Source: Ashinkailepas kermadecensis
Taxonomy: Eukaryota; Arthropoda; Thecostraca; Neolepadidae
Length of the DNA stretch: 64,000 nucleotides
Direction of reading: 5' to 3'
Assembly: GCA_034440615.1 (NCBI GenBank)
Contig: JAOTOM010003826.1
Coordinates: forward strand, 125,892-189,891
Shown here: piece by piece, positions 1 to 12,133 of the stretch
Numbering within the stretch: the first letter of the stretch is position 1
How the letters are laid out: every line of letters starts with the position of its first letter
Made by a program: the position numbers and the translations under genes
Notes under the pieces: model-generated
What the model saw: only the letters and a program-made list of their open reading frames with translations
Database searches by the model: none
What the model was told of the DNA's origin: nothing

Positions 1-504
1 CTATCTGTCCGGCCACGCGGTCATTCCCGCCACGGCTGGCAACGATCCGACGGCTCACCTGTGCGTCGGTACCTGTGCGAGAGCGCGTCAGAGTGCAGCT
101 GGTGGCGGGCCATGTCGGCGGAGTAGGCGGTGTTGGCCGCTGGCCGGCGGTGGCGGTCGTCTCGCCCAGCTCTGCTACCTCCGTCAATGTCGGCTGGCGT
201 GTGGTCGTTCAGGACAGGACGGCTGTACGTCGCGGAGCCCAACCGGCCGCGACAAACTTATCGCACGTCGACTGAGTGACCCTCGACTAAAAATATACAA
301 CCAGAGGTGAATAGCCTGGCGGCTCATAAATGTTGATGCAGACTATTGGAGTGCTGCCAATGTCTATTGAAACATGTCGCAGCCGCCGTTCAGATCTTCC
401 ATGTGCGGATGGCACTACCCGCGGCGCTCAACGGAAACCGGCCTGATGCTCGTGGCTGCGTTAGTTTAGCATGGGCTGGCGCTTAGCACGGTCTCGAGCC
501 AACC
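1..504. other. Left edge, no gene seen
   Basis: GC-rich sequence without a convincing reading frame. If the ftz-f1 DNA-binding exons lie before base 1, this is intronic. I see no zinc-finger codons here. Confidence 0.4.
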
Positions 505-1120
505 ACTCGGATTGTGTGGCCCGTCAGACTGAGCACACTCGTGCTGTGTGGCCCGTTAGACTGAGCACACTCGGATTGTGTGGCCCGTCAGACTGAGCAC
601 ACTCGTGCTGTGTGGCCCGTCAGACTGAGCACACTCGGATTGTGTGGCCCGTCAGACTGAGCACACTCGGATTGTGTGGCCCGTCAGACTGAGCACACTC
701 GGATTGTGTGGCCCGTCAGACTGAGCACACTCGTGCTGTGTGGCCCGTCAGACTGAGCACACTCGGATTGTGTGGCCCGTCAGACTGAGTACATTCGGAT
801 TGTGTGGCCCGTCAGACTGAGCACACTCGGATTGTGTGGCCCGTCAGACTGAGTACACTCGGATTGTGTGGCCCGTCAGACTGAGTACATTCAGATTGTG
901 TGGCCCGTCAGACTGAAGACACTCGGATTGTGTGGCCCGTCAGACTGAGCACACTCGTGCTGTGTGGCCCGTCAGACTGAGCACACTCGGATTGTGTGGC
1001 CCGTCAGACTGAGCACACTCGTGCTGTATGGCCCGTCAGACTGAGCACCCTCGGATTGTATGGCCCGTCAGACTGAGCACACTCGGATTGTGTGGCCCGT
1101 TTGAGCACACGCGCATGTGG
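505..1120. repeat. Minisatellite, 32-bp unit, about 19 copies
   Basis: The core TGTGGCCCGTCAGACTGAG recurs every 32 bp from about 517 to 1093. Units come in two main types that differ just before the core (CGGATTG or CGTGCTG). Scattered variants include GAGTACATT and one GAAGACACT. The array is too regular to be a coding region, and the small frames across it are repeat artefacts. Confidence 0.95.
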
Positions 1121-1799
1121 CATCTGTGCCGTGCTCTTTTCGACAATTATTCAGTAAATTGTATGTTCATTTGTTTGTTTTCACTGGCGAGGATTCCCAA
1201 ATCCGTGACCACTGTGAGTGCCGCGCCACACTGGAACGGTTAGTGGTCACATTTCCATGAGGATTTTCGTGCTGCTTTGTATGCAAAAACATCGCCTTAG
1301 GCTGTAGGGTGTCATTTGTCAGCAGCTGATGCGGCAAATGTGCTGCAAATGCGAAGCCAACGAAATTGGTGCCGTAAATTATGCCCCATGATGCAATTGT
1401 TCGGACAATGTGTGCTGCCAATTTGGTACCTAATGGGATGGGATGTTCACGCATATTGCACAATGGTGTAAATTGAGGGGAAAGTTGATGTTGCAATATT
1501 TGATGCTACAGCTACAATGCCTTGCCAGCCACGTTTTCCATCTATGCACGTCGTGGTCAGATTTGTTAGCTTGTCATTATAGCGAGTGCTACACGATGCT
1601 CATTGACCCGCGTCCTTTATTCGCCATATTTTGGTATGATGCTGGCCGTGATTACTCTGGTGGTCGATTCATTCACTTCCACAGATTTGACTGCTCGATT
1701 CCACAAACGTCGCTGCTACCCTAGTCCCCCCTCGCCCTCCGAATGTGTGACATCGGACAGCGGCTAAATGTCGATATTATTGGCGCTTCGTGTCAGCAG
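1121..1799. other. Unique sequence, no feature seen
   Basis: Base composition is more balanced than in the neighbours. Short frames on both strands have no recognisable domains. Confidence 0.4.
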
Positions 1800-3490
1800 C
1801 GGCTGGGGGAGCGCACCGTTCTGACCGTAGCCCGACTAGGCGTCTTTCAACACCGGCTGGCCACTGTCATGCGACTCATGTCGGCCGTGTAAAATTACCA
1901 GATTGCGTCTCTGACAAAGAAATGTCAAAGCAAGCCTTTTCCACTTACAACTTTCTAAAACGGCGCGGCAGCATTTTATCGTGGGCGCCAGTGACACAAT
2001 GGATGGCCGGCCGGCCGGCCGGAGCGAGTGGCCGGCGCTTGGGCCGACGACGCACTGCAAGCGGGCCTGTTGCGTCATAGGCGGACCGTTGCAGGCCGCC
2101 AGCGCAATCGCCCCTCGCCTACAGGTGGCCGCCAGCCCGCAGCGGTCGGCCGTCCTCCGGTACGGCGTCACACGGTGGCGGCCGCGTGACGTGACGTGCA
2201 GTGCAGTACCGCCGGCCGCTGTCCTGTGCGTGCACGGAGCGCCCGGCAGCGGGTCCATTGAGCGCCGGCTGATCCGCGGCGAAAGCCGTCCGGAGACGCG
2301 GCGCACCCGGCACGGCCGGCTCCGTATTGTATTGAGGCGCTGGAGAGCACGCCAGTCGGTTGGCGCCGGCTGACTGGGCTGACGGGCTGGTGGCGGCCGC
2401 CACGCTGGGAGAGAGGTCCTGAGATCGGCGTCGTCGCGCAACCCTGTCCGTTTCGCAACACGTGGGCCGAGCTCCGTCGGCGTGTTTTGACACAGGAGCC
2501 GTATGTGCTCCGGCGACGGCGGGAAACCGTAGCCGGCGGCGGCGCGCCGCACTCCCGCCCTGCCTGGGAACTGGGTCAGGCGGAGGGCGCACGCGCAGAT
2601 CGCCGCCGCCGCTGCCGCCGCCGCCGACAGTCTCCGGGGAGAGTCGGCGCAGGGGACCGGCTCCGATGTAGGTCACTGTCTCAATGGGCCGCCTGCCCAC
2701 CCGTCCCCCATCGCTGTCCGGCCGCTCGGCAACTGGCGATCGACCGTTCGAGCGAGGCACTTGGCTGTCGCGCCGACAGCGCGGGGCGGGTGGTCCATGC
2801 GTCACGTCTGCGTCTGAACTGAGTGAAGCATGCGAGTCGGGTAATTGGAATAAACCGAACACACACCTGCGTGTGCTGTATCGCAACGAGGACCGACGAG
2901 TGACGCGGCAGCTACCGACGCCATCAACTGGAGCACGCTGGCGTGACGCCACCTGGTGTGCTGACTTCCTCCACGCCAGATAAGGTGCATGCAGAATCAA
3001 TAAACAGGGCGACATCTGGTTGCGTGCGGGCGGCGGCGGTGCGGCGGCCGGTCGACCGGTTGGGTAACGGCTGAGGCGCGGCCGCGTCTCGGCGCGGCCC
3101 GCTCGGGTTACCGCCGGCCGACCGGCCGACCCGAGCCAGCTGTGTTGGGCAACGTGGCGCGCGGCTGCCTCTCTCCGCCGGCGCCGGCGTCCATTCGTCA
3201 CCGGGCGGCGGCGCGCCGCTAGCTCACGCACATTCTCCCGCCGCCGCCGTCGCCGGCACGCCGCACTCGTATATCGACCGGCGAAACGGGGTCAGCCTGC
3301 CACCGGCGCGCCAGCCCATTGTTTCGGCGCGCCCTGTGCGTGCCGTGCCCGGGCGTAGCGTCGAAATGTGAGTGGCAATGGTAGCGGTTGTGTGGGCGGC
3401 AATCGTCGGCGGGCCGGCGCGCCCCGTCAGAGGGCGTCACCAGCTCGACAACGGACACTCCCACCCGCCCCTGTCCAGCTAGATGTGCAA
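1800..3490. other. CpG-rich island
   Basis: This long stretch is very rich in GC and CpG (runs such as GGCCGGCCGGCCGG and many GCCGCC triplets). Such islands often mark promoters or 5' exons. Several long frames exist on both strands, the longest on the minus strand at 2119-3231, but their residues are mostly Arg, Pro, Ala and Gly with no domain, as expected where stop codons are rare. It may be an alternative promoter of ftz-f1 or simply a GC-rich intronic block. No TATA box or initiator could be assigned. Confidence 0.45.
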
Positions 3491-3507
3491 CTCGGACAGT
3501 GCATGCT

Positions 3508-3580
3508 GGTGCACCGGGACGGCTGACCGTGTTGCAACGTCACCGTACGTGGTGCACCGGGACGGCTGACCGTGTTGCAA
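3508..3580. repeat. Two-copy 43-bp direct repeat
   Basis: GGTGCACCGGGACGGCTGAC is repeated at 3508 and 3551 and continues to GTGTTGCAA in both copies. It is a local tandem duplication. Confidence 0.85.
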
Positions 3581-3589
3581 TGTCCCGGC

Positions 3590-5170
3590 CATGTTTCATA
3601 GATGCTGGATTTATTGCAGTTCTAAAGCTGGCCATGCTAAACCTGTTCCGGCCGTGCTACAGCGGTTCAGTTCGGACCACGGACAGACTGTTCTCAAGCA
3701 AAAGCAGGGAGACAGCCAGCCATTTCTCAATGTGCCAGATAGTGCATATGATGCTGAGCTCACTAGTTTGATAGTCTGTGTTGACGCGAACTAACATGCC
3801 ATAAAGCCGGCGCCTTTGCGTCAGTGATTTCTGACCTGCTCTGTTTGCTGCAATCGCTTATTGAGCTATTTCTGGTGTGCTGCTGCAGCTCTTGCAGTGG
3901 CTGCCGTGCTGCAGTTGTACGGACGATGCTGCCGTGCCCCTGGTCCGGTCCACTGGGTCGCTCTGTATCGGCGTCGCCAGGCGATGAGTGTCGCTCAATC
4001 TCGGCCGGTGCTGGGTGTTGATCCGCCGCGAACGGCGCGACCCAAATCCGTCATCAGAGTCTGTGGACGCCCGGCCGTGGCCTGTCAGCCGAGGCTGTGG
4101 TCTGAGTCGGGGGACACTGGGCCGTGGCCTGTCATCTGACGCTGTCATCAATCGGAGAGCACCCGGCCGTGGCCTGTCATCTGAGACTGTCGTAACGCCT
4201 AACGTCGGTTCGGTCCGTCGGTTCACTATCGGTGCGGCTGTCGGTGCAGCCCGAGACCCATCGCTAACCACAAGTCTACACCACCAGCGACTGCATTGCA
4301 GCGTTGTTTTTCCTCTCGCCGGCGGTTTGTTTGCATTCCCAGCTGTGCTATCGTGACCTGGATTCGGTCCAGCTTTGGCCCGCTCCAGGCATTCGGACCT
4401 CTCGTTTCCCCGCTTGTGGACACAATTACGCTGTGGTGGTGAGGGAAGGATGAATCCGCCACGGATCGGTGCCGGAAAGCCTGCTCAATGCAGTAACAAT
4501 GCGCTCCAGGAAGCGTATCTGATTCCGAAACCGTTGCGGTCAGCGGCGACGGCGACGGCGACTTTCCTGTCTCGGGCGAGCATCTGCCATTCATGCGCTG
4601 TTGCCGACCGGTGGGCCGGCGCCGACGGCGTACTCGACTCGCCACCCCGTTACGTCATCGGGCGGCGCGCCGTTCGAGTTTGCACCTTCACTCTCGGCGC
4701 GTGCGCCGGCAGTGCGCAACCGCCGCCGGCTGACCTAGATCCAGTGTACACCGGGCGCTCCACGGCCGACCGCCGAGTGGCGCCGCCGTGCTGGTGACCG
4801 CGCCACGCCGCAGACGGGCGTGGCGTGTCGGTCGCGGTGTGCGAGCCGTGCCCGCAGGCGCTGGCCGCCTCCCCTTGTTCGGCCGCCGGCAACACGCAAC
4901 GGCCCCGTACGGCGGCCACGCTGTCTATGGGCTCCGGTGGCGTAAATCTCGCGTGATGGGTTTGTGCGGCTGCGCAAATACACTGCTGTTCGGCGCCGCG
5001 GGGCGTTCCGATCCTTTTTGTCTTTGTTTGTGCGCCCTAATTTCGGATGTAAGCCGCTGGATATTTGTATGCACCCGCTGAAAATAAATTGAACTAAGAT
5101 GTGTATGGTTTTGAGTAGCGTACAAAGCAGTCTTGGCCGGCATTGCAGCAGCATCCAATCGACAAAGGCT
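3590..5170. other. GC-rich non-coding stretch
   Basis: No recognisable gene. A degenerate repeat of about 46 bp lies at 4070-4193: GGCCGTGGCCTGTCA occurs near 4073, 4119 and 4165. CpG-rich patches lie around 4540-4950. Frames here have low-complexity Arg/Pro/Ala translations. Confidence 0.4.
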
Positions 5171-5173
5171 GCG

Positions 5174-5258
5174 TTGGAGACTGTATGAATATGGGCGCTA
5201 CATGACCGATGTAGTCGATGCGCCCTAAAGCCCTAATAACTAACTTGGAGACTGTATG
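5174..5258 (+). mobile_element. Very short SINE/LINE 3' tail with target-site duplication
   Basis: A 57-bp insert (5188-5244) is flanked by the 14-bp direct repeat TTGGAGACTGTATG at 5174-5187 and 5245-5258. The insert contains CTACATGACCGATGTAGTCG, then GATGCGCCCTAAAGCCCTAA and a TAACTAAC-type end. The same tail motif recurs at 13594-13630 and about 62456-62508, and it resembles the tail of the tRNA-Val SINE at 24-26 kb. The duplication shows real retrotransposition of a strongly 5'-truncated copy. Confidence 0.8.
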
Positions 5259-5879
5259 TGGTGGAATGAAGCCTGCGAAGTTCCTCTCGGATATCGTCCC
5301 CACCCCCTCCATATTCAAACAACATGGGCCACGCTTTATCGTGCTGCTGGCTAGTTTGATGTTTCGCTGCCAGGCGACTCTGACGAATTTGCAATCTGGT
5401 ACTTTTAGTTTACAGAATACATGCCGTTAAAATGGTGCTGATAGATGGAGCTGATATGTTGGCGTATTTGCAGTATATCGCATCATATCGCGGCTCTGAT
5501 TAGTTACCTCATGAATCGAATGAGCAGCCAGTTGTCTCCTGCATTCGCATAAAATGCGGAACTGCAGATGTTAAGTGACTGGGTCGAACCGAACACTAAA
5601 CAAATCCGAAAACGCCCCTGGTTTGAAACAGTAAACGAAGAAGAATGAATTAAAAATCAACATTCTCAAGATGTAATGTATTTAGAAGTGCCAAAAAAAT
5701 GCAATAGGCCACCTTCCTCGACTCAATCAAATTCGGTCATCAAGGGGAGCATGAATCCATTAAACCTGGTCTAATCCACCTCATGGATCCATCCTCGATG
5801 CGCATATACAGTGTATTGAAACCACAAGCGTAGTAACGAGTCCAGAGCTGGCACCCCCGCCGAATCCGTTTAGTGTCAT
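5259..5879. other. Unique AT-richer stretch, no feature seen
   Basis: No gene, RNA or repeat recognised. Confidence 0.4.
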
Positions 5880-7190
5880 CATGGGCGTGTTCGCAATGCA
5901 CAGTGACGGAAGCGGGCCAGCGTTTCGTAACTGTCGTGGGATGCAAAAAGTTGCAGCTGCGCAGGCGTACGATGGTCGTGTTTACCGCATACGTTATCGG
6001 GTGGGCGCGGAGGCCGAGCTCTCCGCAGTGGCCGGCTTCGGTCGATATCCGGGCGTCCCTTCACAGAGGGATTGGCTCCAAGGTGGCCGTCAATCAGGAC
6101 AAACGGAGCTGCGGCCTGGTGTGGGTGAAGCTGGCTGGCGCCGTCCACACCAGCAGCTCCATCTCCACCCGGGTGCATGGCTGCCGGAGGGTGCATAGCT
6201 GCCGGAGGGTGCCGATAGTCGCCCGGCGTTACCAGCCAACGTCAGTCGGTCGGTCGAACGGCGACCACACGCTGTACCGGTCATCTCTCCGGCGACCACA
6301 CGCTGTACCGGTCATCTCTCCGGCGACCACACGCTGTACCGGTCATCTCTCCGACGCCGGGCTGGATAACGCCGGCGTTGGCTCGGCTGCTGAAGGCGGT
6401 GGCCGCACGCGCCACGTCTTCTTCGTCGGTGCGGCACGCCTGGGTCGGGGACGGAGCTGACGACCGGAGCGGGTGCGTTGTCCACCAACACGGGCGCAGC
6501 ACGCACGACGGCGCGCGACGCTTGAACGGACGTCCATGTCGGCGGCCGGTGGCGCGCGACGTGCAAACGACTTTCACCGAGTGCGGCGGGGCAGCGACCC
6601 CTTCTGGCGGCGGCGACCGGCCGTGTTTACCGGACGGCACGGCGGCGCGCATTGGCGGGTGCCGCGCCACTTTCGCCGGTGCCGTTGGGTGGCGGGGTGG
6701 CCACCTGGCCGAGCTCGGTCTCTGACCCCTCGCGTCGGCCGCTATATTACGGTCGGCTGGCGCCGGCGCTATTGTGCGTCGCCGCGCTCCCCCCGACCAA
6801 TTTAAAGGGACGGCCGCCGTCAATGGTGGACGGCGGAATGTGTGCCGAACGGAGAGACGGGTGGCGATTGGGCCGCGGTCGCCACCGGGCCGCGGCCGAC
6901 GACAGAGGGCGACGGCCCTCCCCGGTCATTGTCGGCGCCGGCCCGGCTCGGCCCGGCTCGTGTGCCACGGCACAATACCCCTGTGTAACGGATTACAGGG
7001 TGACGGTGGCGCCGATTGGCAGATTGTTGGTACGGACGGCGGGCCCAGTGTGGACACCGGTGCGTGAATGGCCGCAGCCGTGAATGATGGTGACGTTGAC
7101 CCATATTCTGGTGTGGGCACCTGTGGCAGTATATAACCCATGCCAACCAGTCGGGCTGTCGTCGGGGTAAACGCCGTACTGTGGCAGCGG
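5880..7190. other. CpG-rich stretch
   Basis: A second CpG-dense block, strongest at 6360-6970. Frames on both strands are long but have low-complexity translations and no domains. It may be regulatory, but nothing specific can be assigned. Confidence 0.4.
6258..6351. repeat. 31-bp tandem repeat, 3 copies
   Basis: Three consecutive near-identical units each contain CGACCACACGCTGTACCGGT followed by CATCTCTC. The array lies inside the CpG-rich stretch. Confidence 0.95.
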
Positions 7191-7191
7191 C

Positions 7192-7408
7192 CAACCAGCG
7201 ACACAAGTAGGTGGTCACGGAGGCAGGACCAGCGACACAAGTAGGTGGTCACGGAGGCAGGACCAGCGACACAAGTAGGTGGTCACGGAGGCAGGACCAG
7301 CGACACAAGTAGGTGGTCACAGAGGAAGGACCAGCGACACAAGTAGGTGGTCACGGAGGCAGGACCAGCGACACAAGTAGGTGGTCACGGAGGCAGGACC
7401 AGCGACAC
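7192..7408. repeat. 34-bp tandem repeat, about 6 copies
   Basis: ACACAAGTAGGTGGTCACGG recurs every 34 bp at 7201, 7235, 7269, 7303, 7337 and 7371. The seventh unit breaks off after ACAC near 7405. Units are almost identical, with a single GGAAGG variant in the fourth. Confidence 0.95.
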
Positions 7409-7497
7409 GTTCTGGAGTCACAGTTACATGACCAATGATACGTTCTGGGATCATTATTTGTATTCAGCGTCATTGGGATAGTGTTGAAATGTTCAAA

Positions 7498-7722
7498 GCA
7501 GGGCAGATCTAGGAATCGTCATGGAGACACTCGTCTCGAGGGGCACATTTTTGTATTCGGTGGGGAGGAGTCGCACCACTGCGAAAGTAACTAGCTGAAA
7601 ATCCGAAAGAGGAAGTGGGTGCACCCGAGCCTTCCCGGGGGCTCGCCTTTTCCCGGCCAGAAGGGTGCCACCTTCCATGGGGACACATGTCCCGAGTGCC
7701 TCCCTCACCCTTGGTTCAAAGT
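7498..7722 (+). repeat. Dispersed repeat, copy 1
   Basis: This segment is homologous in the same orientation to about 62620-62930. Both contain, in order, an AATCGTCATGG/AATTGTCATGG motif, CCACTGCGAAAG, a GCTGAAAA-type block, CTTTTCCCGGCCAG, and CCTTCCATG followed by G-rich sequence. No target-site duplication or coding frame could be recognised, so its class is unknown. It may be a non-autonomous mobile element. Confidence 0.65.
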
Positions 7723-8819
7723 CATAGGCTTATCTTCTCCATGTCTCCAGTGCCACCGCCCAAAACACATATGAACTGGGCCGGAGCAGCAAGCATCCGC
7801 GACCTATCTATCGTAACTGCGCCCGTGCAGCATCCGAGGCACATCTGAGCTGTGGCGGGGCAGTATCGAGCGCGCCTCATCTGCTGATCTGCCACTGTGA
7901 TCGGTACAGCTGCTGCAGTTGCTGCCTCAGTCGCCATCCATGTACGGCCGGCACCTCGGTCAGCCAGAGGGCGTCTGGCACAGACCGCAGTGTGGGTCGC
8001 GGCCACGGCAGAGATGGGCACGCCGTGTATACTTTCAACGCTGTTGCTAGCCAACTGATTGCTTTACCGGTGGCTAACTATGCGTACCAAATGGTCGTCC
8101 GCCATCGTAGCCATTGCTGTTACTCAGCGTGCTAATCGACTCCTCAGTCGTGAAAATCGCCACAGCTCGTCTTGCTTTGTGTTGGCTGCCGTTCCGCTAT
8201 TTTGCGGCGCTCTCGCCCCAGTCCTGTCACGTACTAGAGAGAGATGTCCCATTGGCGGTGTAGCGAAGTGTGTGAGGCAGGAGGGCCAGCGGTTCCCGGT
8301 GTCGGCAGATGTCCGTCATCACGGACCATGACACAACACGTGTGAAGCCCCGTGCGCCGCCTGCCGCCTATATCGGTCAGCGGCGACCAGGCCGGATGTG
8401 AAAGGGCGTGCAGGGCATGCTTGCGCCCGTTCTGGGCGTCACGACCAATTTGGCGATGCCGGCCGGCGGGTTGGATTTGGGGTGAGCGCGGTGTGCCACG
8501 CCGGATTTTGCCGGCCCACACGTACCGTCGGCGGGCGCGCTTTTTGCGCCGCCGGCGAGTGGTGCACCACTGGGTCGGCCGCTACCTTCCGACCCATCAG
8601 TCGAGCTGACCACGACCGACCGGCCTCACTTGACCTCCAAAACCTGCCGCCGCCGCCACACTGCCCGTGCCGGCGGGCTGTGTCGGCTCCTGTTGGACTG
8701 TATCGGATGTATGTGCAAACTGCCGTGAGAACGTATATGGCATTGTGCGATTTTCATCAGCAACTTAAGCGCTGTAAAAGTTCCGTGTGGCATATTATGT
8801 ATGCATGTCATTTAGCTGA
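7723..8819. other. No gene recognised
   Basis: Moderately GC-rich sequence with only short frames that show no domain. Confidence 0.4.
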
Positions 8820-8922
8820 CATGTATCTTGGAAGCTACTTGATTTTCATCATCTCCCGTAAAGGTTCACAAGGTTGAAGCTTGCGGGAGAAGATGAAAGT
8901 CCTGTACCTTCCAAGGTATGTG
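8820..8922. other. Long imperfect stem-loop
   Basis: The left arm (8820-8859, with CTTGGAAG and TTTTCATCATCTCCCG) pairs with the right arm (8883-8922, with CGGGAGAAGATGAAA and CTTCCAAG). Arms of about 38 bp have a few mismatches and a loop of about 24 nt. The size suits a microRNA precursor or a small foldback element. I recognise no known microRNA seed. Confidence 0.6.
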
Positions 8923-10270
8923 TATGCTTAGCAGAGCTTGGTGCTGATAGGCTCAGAGATGCCAAACACGTACTGAGCGGTGAAAGCTTCAGCCTTGTGA
9001 ACATTTTTTTGTAGCTCCTTACTTAGACAGGCTATGTTGCCAATCACATTCAATTGGTTGCAATTCCCGAAGCCTTCTAAGGTAGCCATTTTCTATGACT
9101 ACCTAGGAGCAAGTGGCGGATACCTGGTGAGCCCGGTTGGTGAGTCCATGTGAACTTTTCTTCACACCATGTTTCTAATTTCTGTGTTTTAGAAAATGAA
9201 GACAGGAAATTGTCCTAACCAATGGCATTAATGTATTACACGCAACATCACTGATGAGCCTTTTAAGTCAGATGCACACGTATTACGGAACCGGATCACA
9301 TTTGCCATGATATCCTCAATTTTCTATAAATATCTTGCATGTCGTGACTGGGCTGGCCGGGGTACCGGCTACATCCACAGCAAAATTGACGAGTCCGGAT
9401 GGGGCTCGGGCCTCATCTCGGTACAGGTACGGGTATGGGCCGGGCCGGGCTTAGAACATTTGGTCAGTTTCGAACTCTGAAGGTTGCATAGGTTGCATCG
9501 CGCTAAATCCATGTGCATGCATGTAAAGATAGAGAAATACCCACCCCACCCCAAAAACAAAAAAAATCGCCAGGGTTATCTACTAGAGCCTGAAAAATGT
9601 GTCCAATGTTAATGGTTGCATATCACCCCTCCCCTTCATTCGTTCCTACACACATGCCATCTTCGCTTGCGAGGTTTTAAAGGGAGGTGGAATACTTATC
9701 TTCTGCATTGTGCGTTAGTGGCGAACTTCTTTCACTGTACATGCTCATATTAAGCCTTCATTGTCGGCATGTATTTAAACACGTACGCAAGGGTTATTTC
9801 TGAGCGCAAAGTGGCCAACGTGGTCGACGCGCCCTAAACACAAATCCACCACCACCACTGTAGCTCCTGACAGGACTCTCGTACTTAGACGACACGTGGC
9901 TGTGTGTCGGGATTTCCCAGTCAAAGGCGGCGCATGGCGCCGGCCGCGTGCTGCCTGTATAAATCAACACACGGCCAATTGCCGCCACCGTGCTGATGTG
10001 CAGCCGATAATTGACGATTTCGTCAGCTTCCTGTTTGCGCGGTTCGCTTCAGAACGAGAGAGACACTGGCCTACTGCGCGAGCCCGGCTAATGTGTGTTT
10101 GTCTACCGTCCACGGTGTCCGGTGAAATGTGAGGGGGACGCGCCGTCGGGCGGCGTGCAGCGTGGCTCGACTGGGTGTGCCCGGCCCGATGGTCGACCGA
10201 CGCCACGAGTGGCTCATGACGCTGACGGCCGTCGGTGGGCTCCGGCTCCGGCCCGCCCGGCCCGCCCGGC
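8923..10270. other. No gene recognised
   Basis: Mixed-composition sequence. A weak match to the tail motif of the short insertions (GTGGTCGACGCGCCCTAAA) lies near 9820 and may be another eroded tail. Confidence 0.35.
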
Positions 10271-10537
10271 CGAACATGTCTGATACATGGCCGATGCATG
10301 GCAGAAACATGGCCGGTACATGGTCGATACATGGCCTATATATTGCCGATACATGGCCAATACATGACCGGTACCTGGCCGGTACATGGTCGATATATGT
10401 GGCCGATATGTGGCTGATGCATGGCCGGTATATGATAGACACACGCCCATTACATGACCGATACATGACCAGTGCATTACCGATACATGGTCCACGCGAC
10501 CAACACATGACTTGTTCATGACCGATACATGACCGAT
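10271..10537. repeat. Degenerate 12-bp tandem repeat
   Basis: About 21 units of the form ACATGGCCGATA with many substitutions (GATACATGGCC, GGTACATGGTC, ATACATGACC). The 12-bp period keeps frames open on both strands, which explains the repetitive Met/Ile/Tyr/His translations here. Confidence 0.9.
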
Positions 10538-10965
10538 TGTGAAACGGCTGATGCAACCGCCATTGGAGAAACCTTCGCTCGGCAAATGGGAATTGATGGA
10601 GATACGGAGAAAACATGGCGACACATACGCGCAATACCATTGCTGCTTGGGGACAATGGTGAAAATGTTAATAAGTTAGCTCTTAGTCGTATTCAAATAA
10701 ATGTATGCGGCTGTATGTTGTGGGAGTCCAGCAAAAGGACGCGGTGCTCAATGTTTGCCACCTCTCACCGGTGTCAATCGGTGGTACTGCACTGTGGTTA
10801 TCGTGGGCGCTATCTTCAGTTGGAGTTTGATATCCTACCCATAACGAGACCGGTAGCGCCCAGTCCTCCCATTCATCTCCAGTATGTCGTCCTTGTGTTC
10901 TGAACTGTCGCGGACTGATCGTGCTCGGTCACCGTTAGTGTGCTGACGTCAGCTTTGTGTTGCAG

Positions 10966-11522
10966 CTGTGCGTCAGGACCGCATGCGGGGCGGCCGCAAC
11001 AAGTTTGGGCCCATGTACAAGCGTGACCGGGCGCGCAAGATGCAGCAGATACGTCACCTGCAGATCATGGGCCCGCAGCGGGTCACCCTGCCCACGGTGG
11101 GAAACGAGGCGGTTACCATCAGCTACGCCACGCCCACCACCTCGCTGCCCATCAGCTACAGCGGCGGCGGCGGCGCCAGCATCACCATCAAACAGGAGAT
11201 CCAGAACCCGGTGTTGTCGTCGACGTCTGCGTCGTCGCCCGACTCGTCGCCGTCGCCGATGCTGGGTCAGGCGGGCGGCCTGATGGAGCCGTGGACGGCC
11301 GCGCAGCCGGCGGGTCGCGGCGACGTGCCGTCCATCATCCGCGAGCTGGTGGCGTCGCTCGACGATCGCGAGTGGCAGCAGCAGCTGTTGAACCTGCTGC
11401 AGACACAGACGTATAACCAGTGCGAGGTGGACCTGTTTGAACTTCTGTGCAAAGTGCTCGACACGAACCTGTTCACGCAGGTGGACTGGGCGCGCAACTC
11501 GGTCTTCTTCAAGGATCTGAGG
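10966..11522 (+). CDS. ftz-f1: ftz-f1 exon: FTZ-F1 box, hinge and start of ligand-binding domain
   Basis: This is an internal exon of an NR5A nuclear receptor, a transcription factor that binds DNA as a monomer and controls segmentation and moulting in arthropods. The acceptor is TTTGTGTTGCAG (AG at 10964-10965). The first two bases complete an Ala codon, so the upstream intron is phase 1. The exon opens with the FTZ-F1 box (VRQDRMRGGRNKFGPMYKRD), which follows the zinc fingers and contacts bases 5' of the half-site. A hinge with IKQEIQ and SPDSSPSP follows, as in insect FTZ-F1. The first LBD helices come next (DDREWQQQL, EVDLFELLCKVL, QVDWARN) and the exon ends FKDLR. The donor GTGAGT (11523) is phase 0. 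SPDSSPSP and DDREW favour FTZ-F1 over its paralogue HR39. Confidence 0.93.
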
Positions 11523-12133
11523 GTGAGTACCTGCAGCACGACGCCGGCCGCCCAGCCGAGCCTGGCCGGTCGGCTCTTTGTTGCGTGTGGGAAGGGCCGC
11601 GTTTTTCTCTTTTTTTTGTCCACCGGTTCGAGCTGGTTATTGTAATTTGTGGGAGCCGGTGTGTCAGCGGCGCGTCGGACGGAGGGCGGTGAGGGGGGGG
11701 GGACGCACCAGCCAGGAAATGGCACCGGCCGCCGCTGTCGTGTCCGCCACCGGCGGTCAGCCGGCGTGTGAGCCCCCGACCCAAACCAGCCGACCCTGAC
11801 ACTGGCCGGCCAGCCGGCGGCCGCACCGCCGCCACGCCGCCACCGGCACCGACACCGGCGAAAGTGACTGGTACTGGGTCAATGTCGCGCGTGTGACTCA
11901 CTAAACTTGACGACGGCTGGCTCGGCCCACTCGGACCGTATCGGCGTCGGCCGGGCCGGCCGCCGGCGAGAGTGAGAGTGGCCGCGTGGCCGGCCGCCGG
12001 CCGCCGGCTATCGCGACCGCCGCCGCTATCGAGCCCGGCCGGGCCTCGTCACTGCCACGCTGGCGCCGCTGTCAACACTCGCTGGCCGTATCAACTGCGG
12101 CCGTCGCCGGCCCAGATGGAAGGCCCTGCACGC

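Noticed and set aside
505..1120. Regular direct repeats resembling a CRISPR array
   Set aside because: Units are contiguous without unique spacers and the DNA is animal. It is a minisatellite.
2119..3231. 370-codon minus-strand open frame in the CpG-rich island
   Set aside because: Low-complexity Arg/Pro/Ala translation, no domain, and competing long frames on the other strand. This is expected where GC content suppresses stops.
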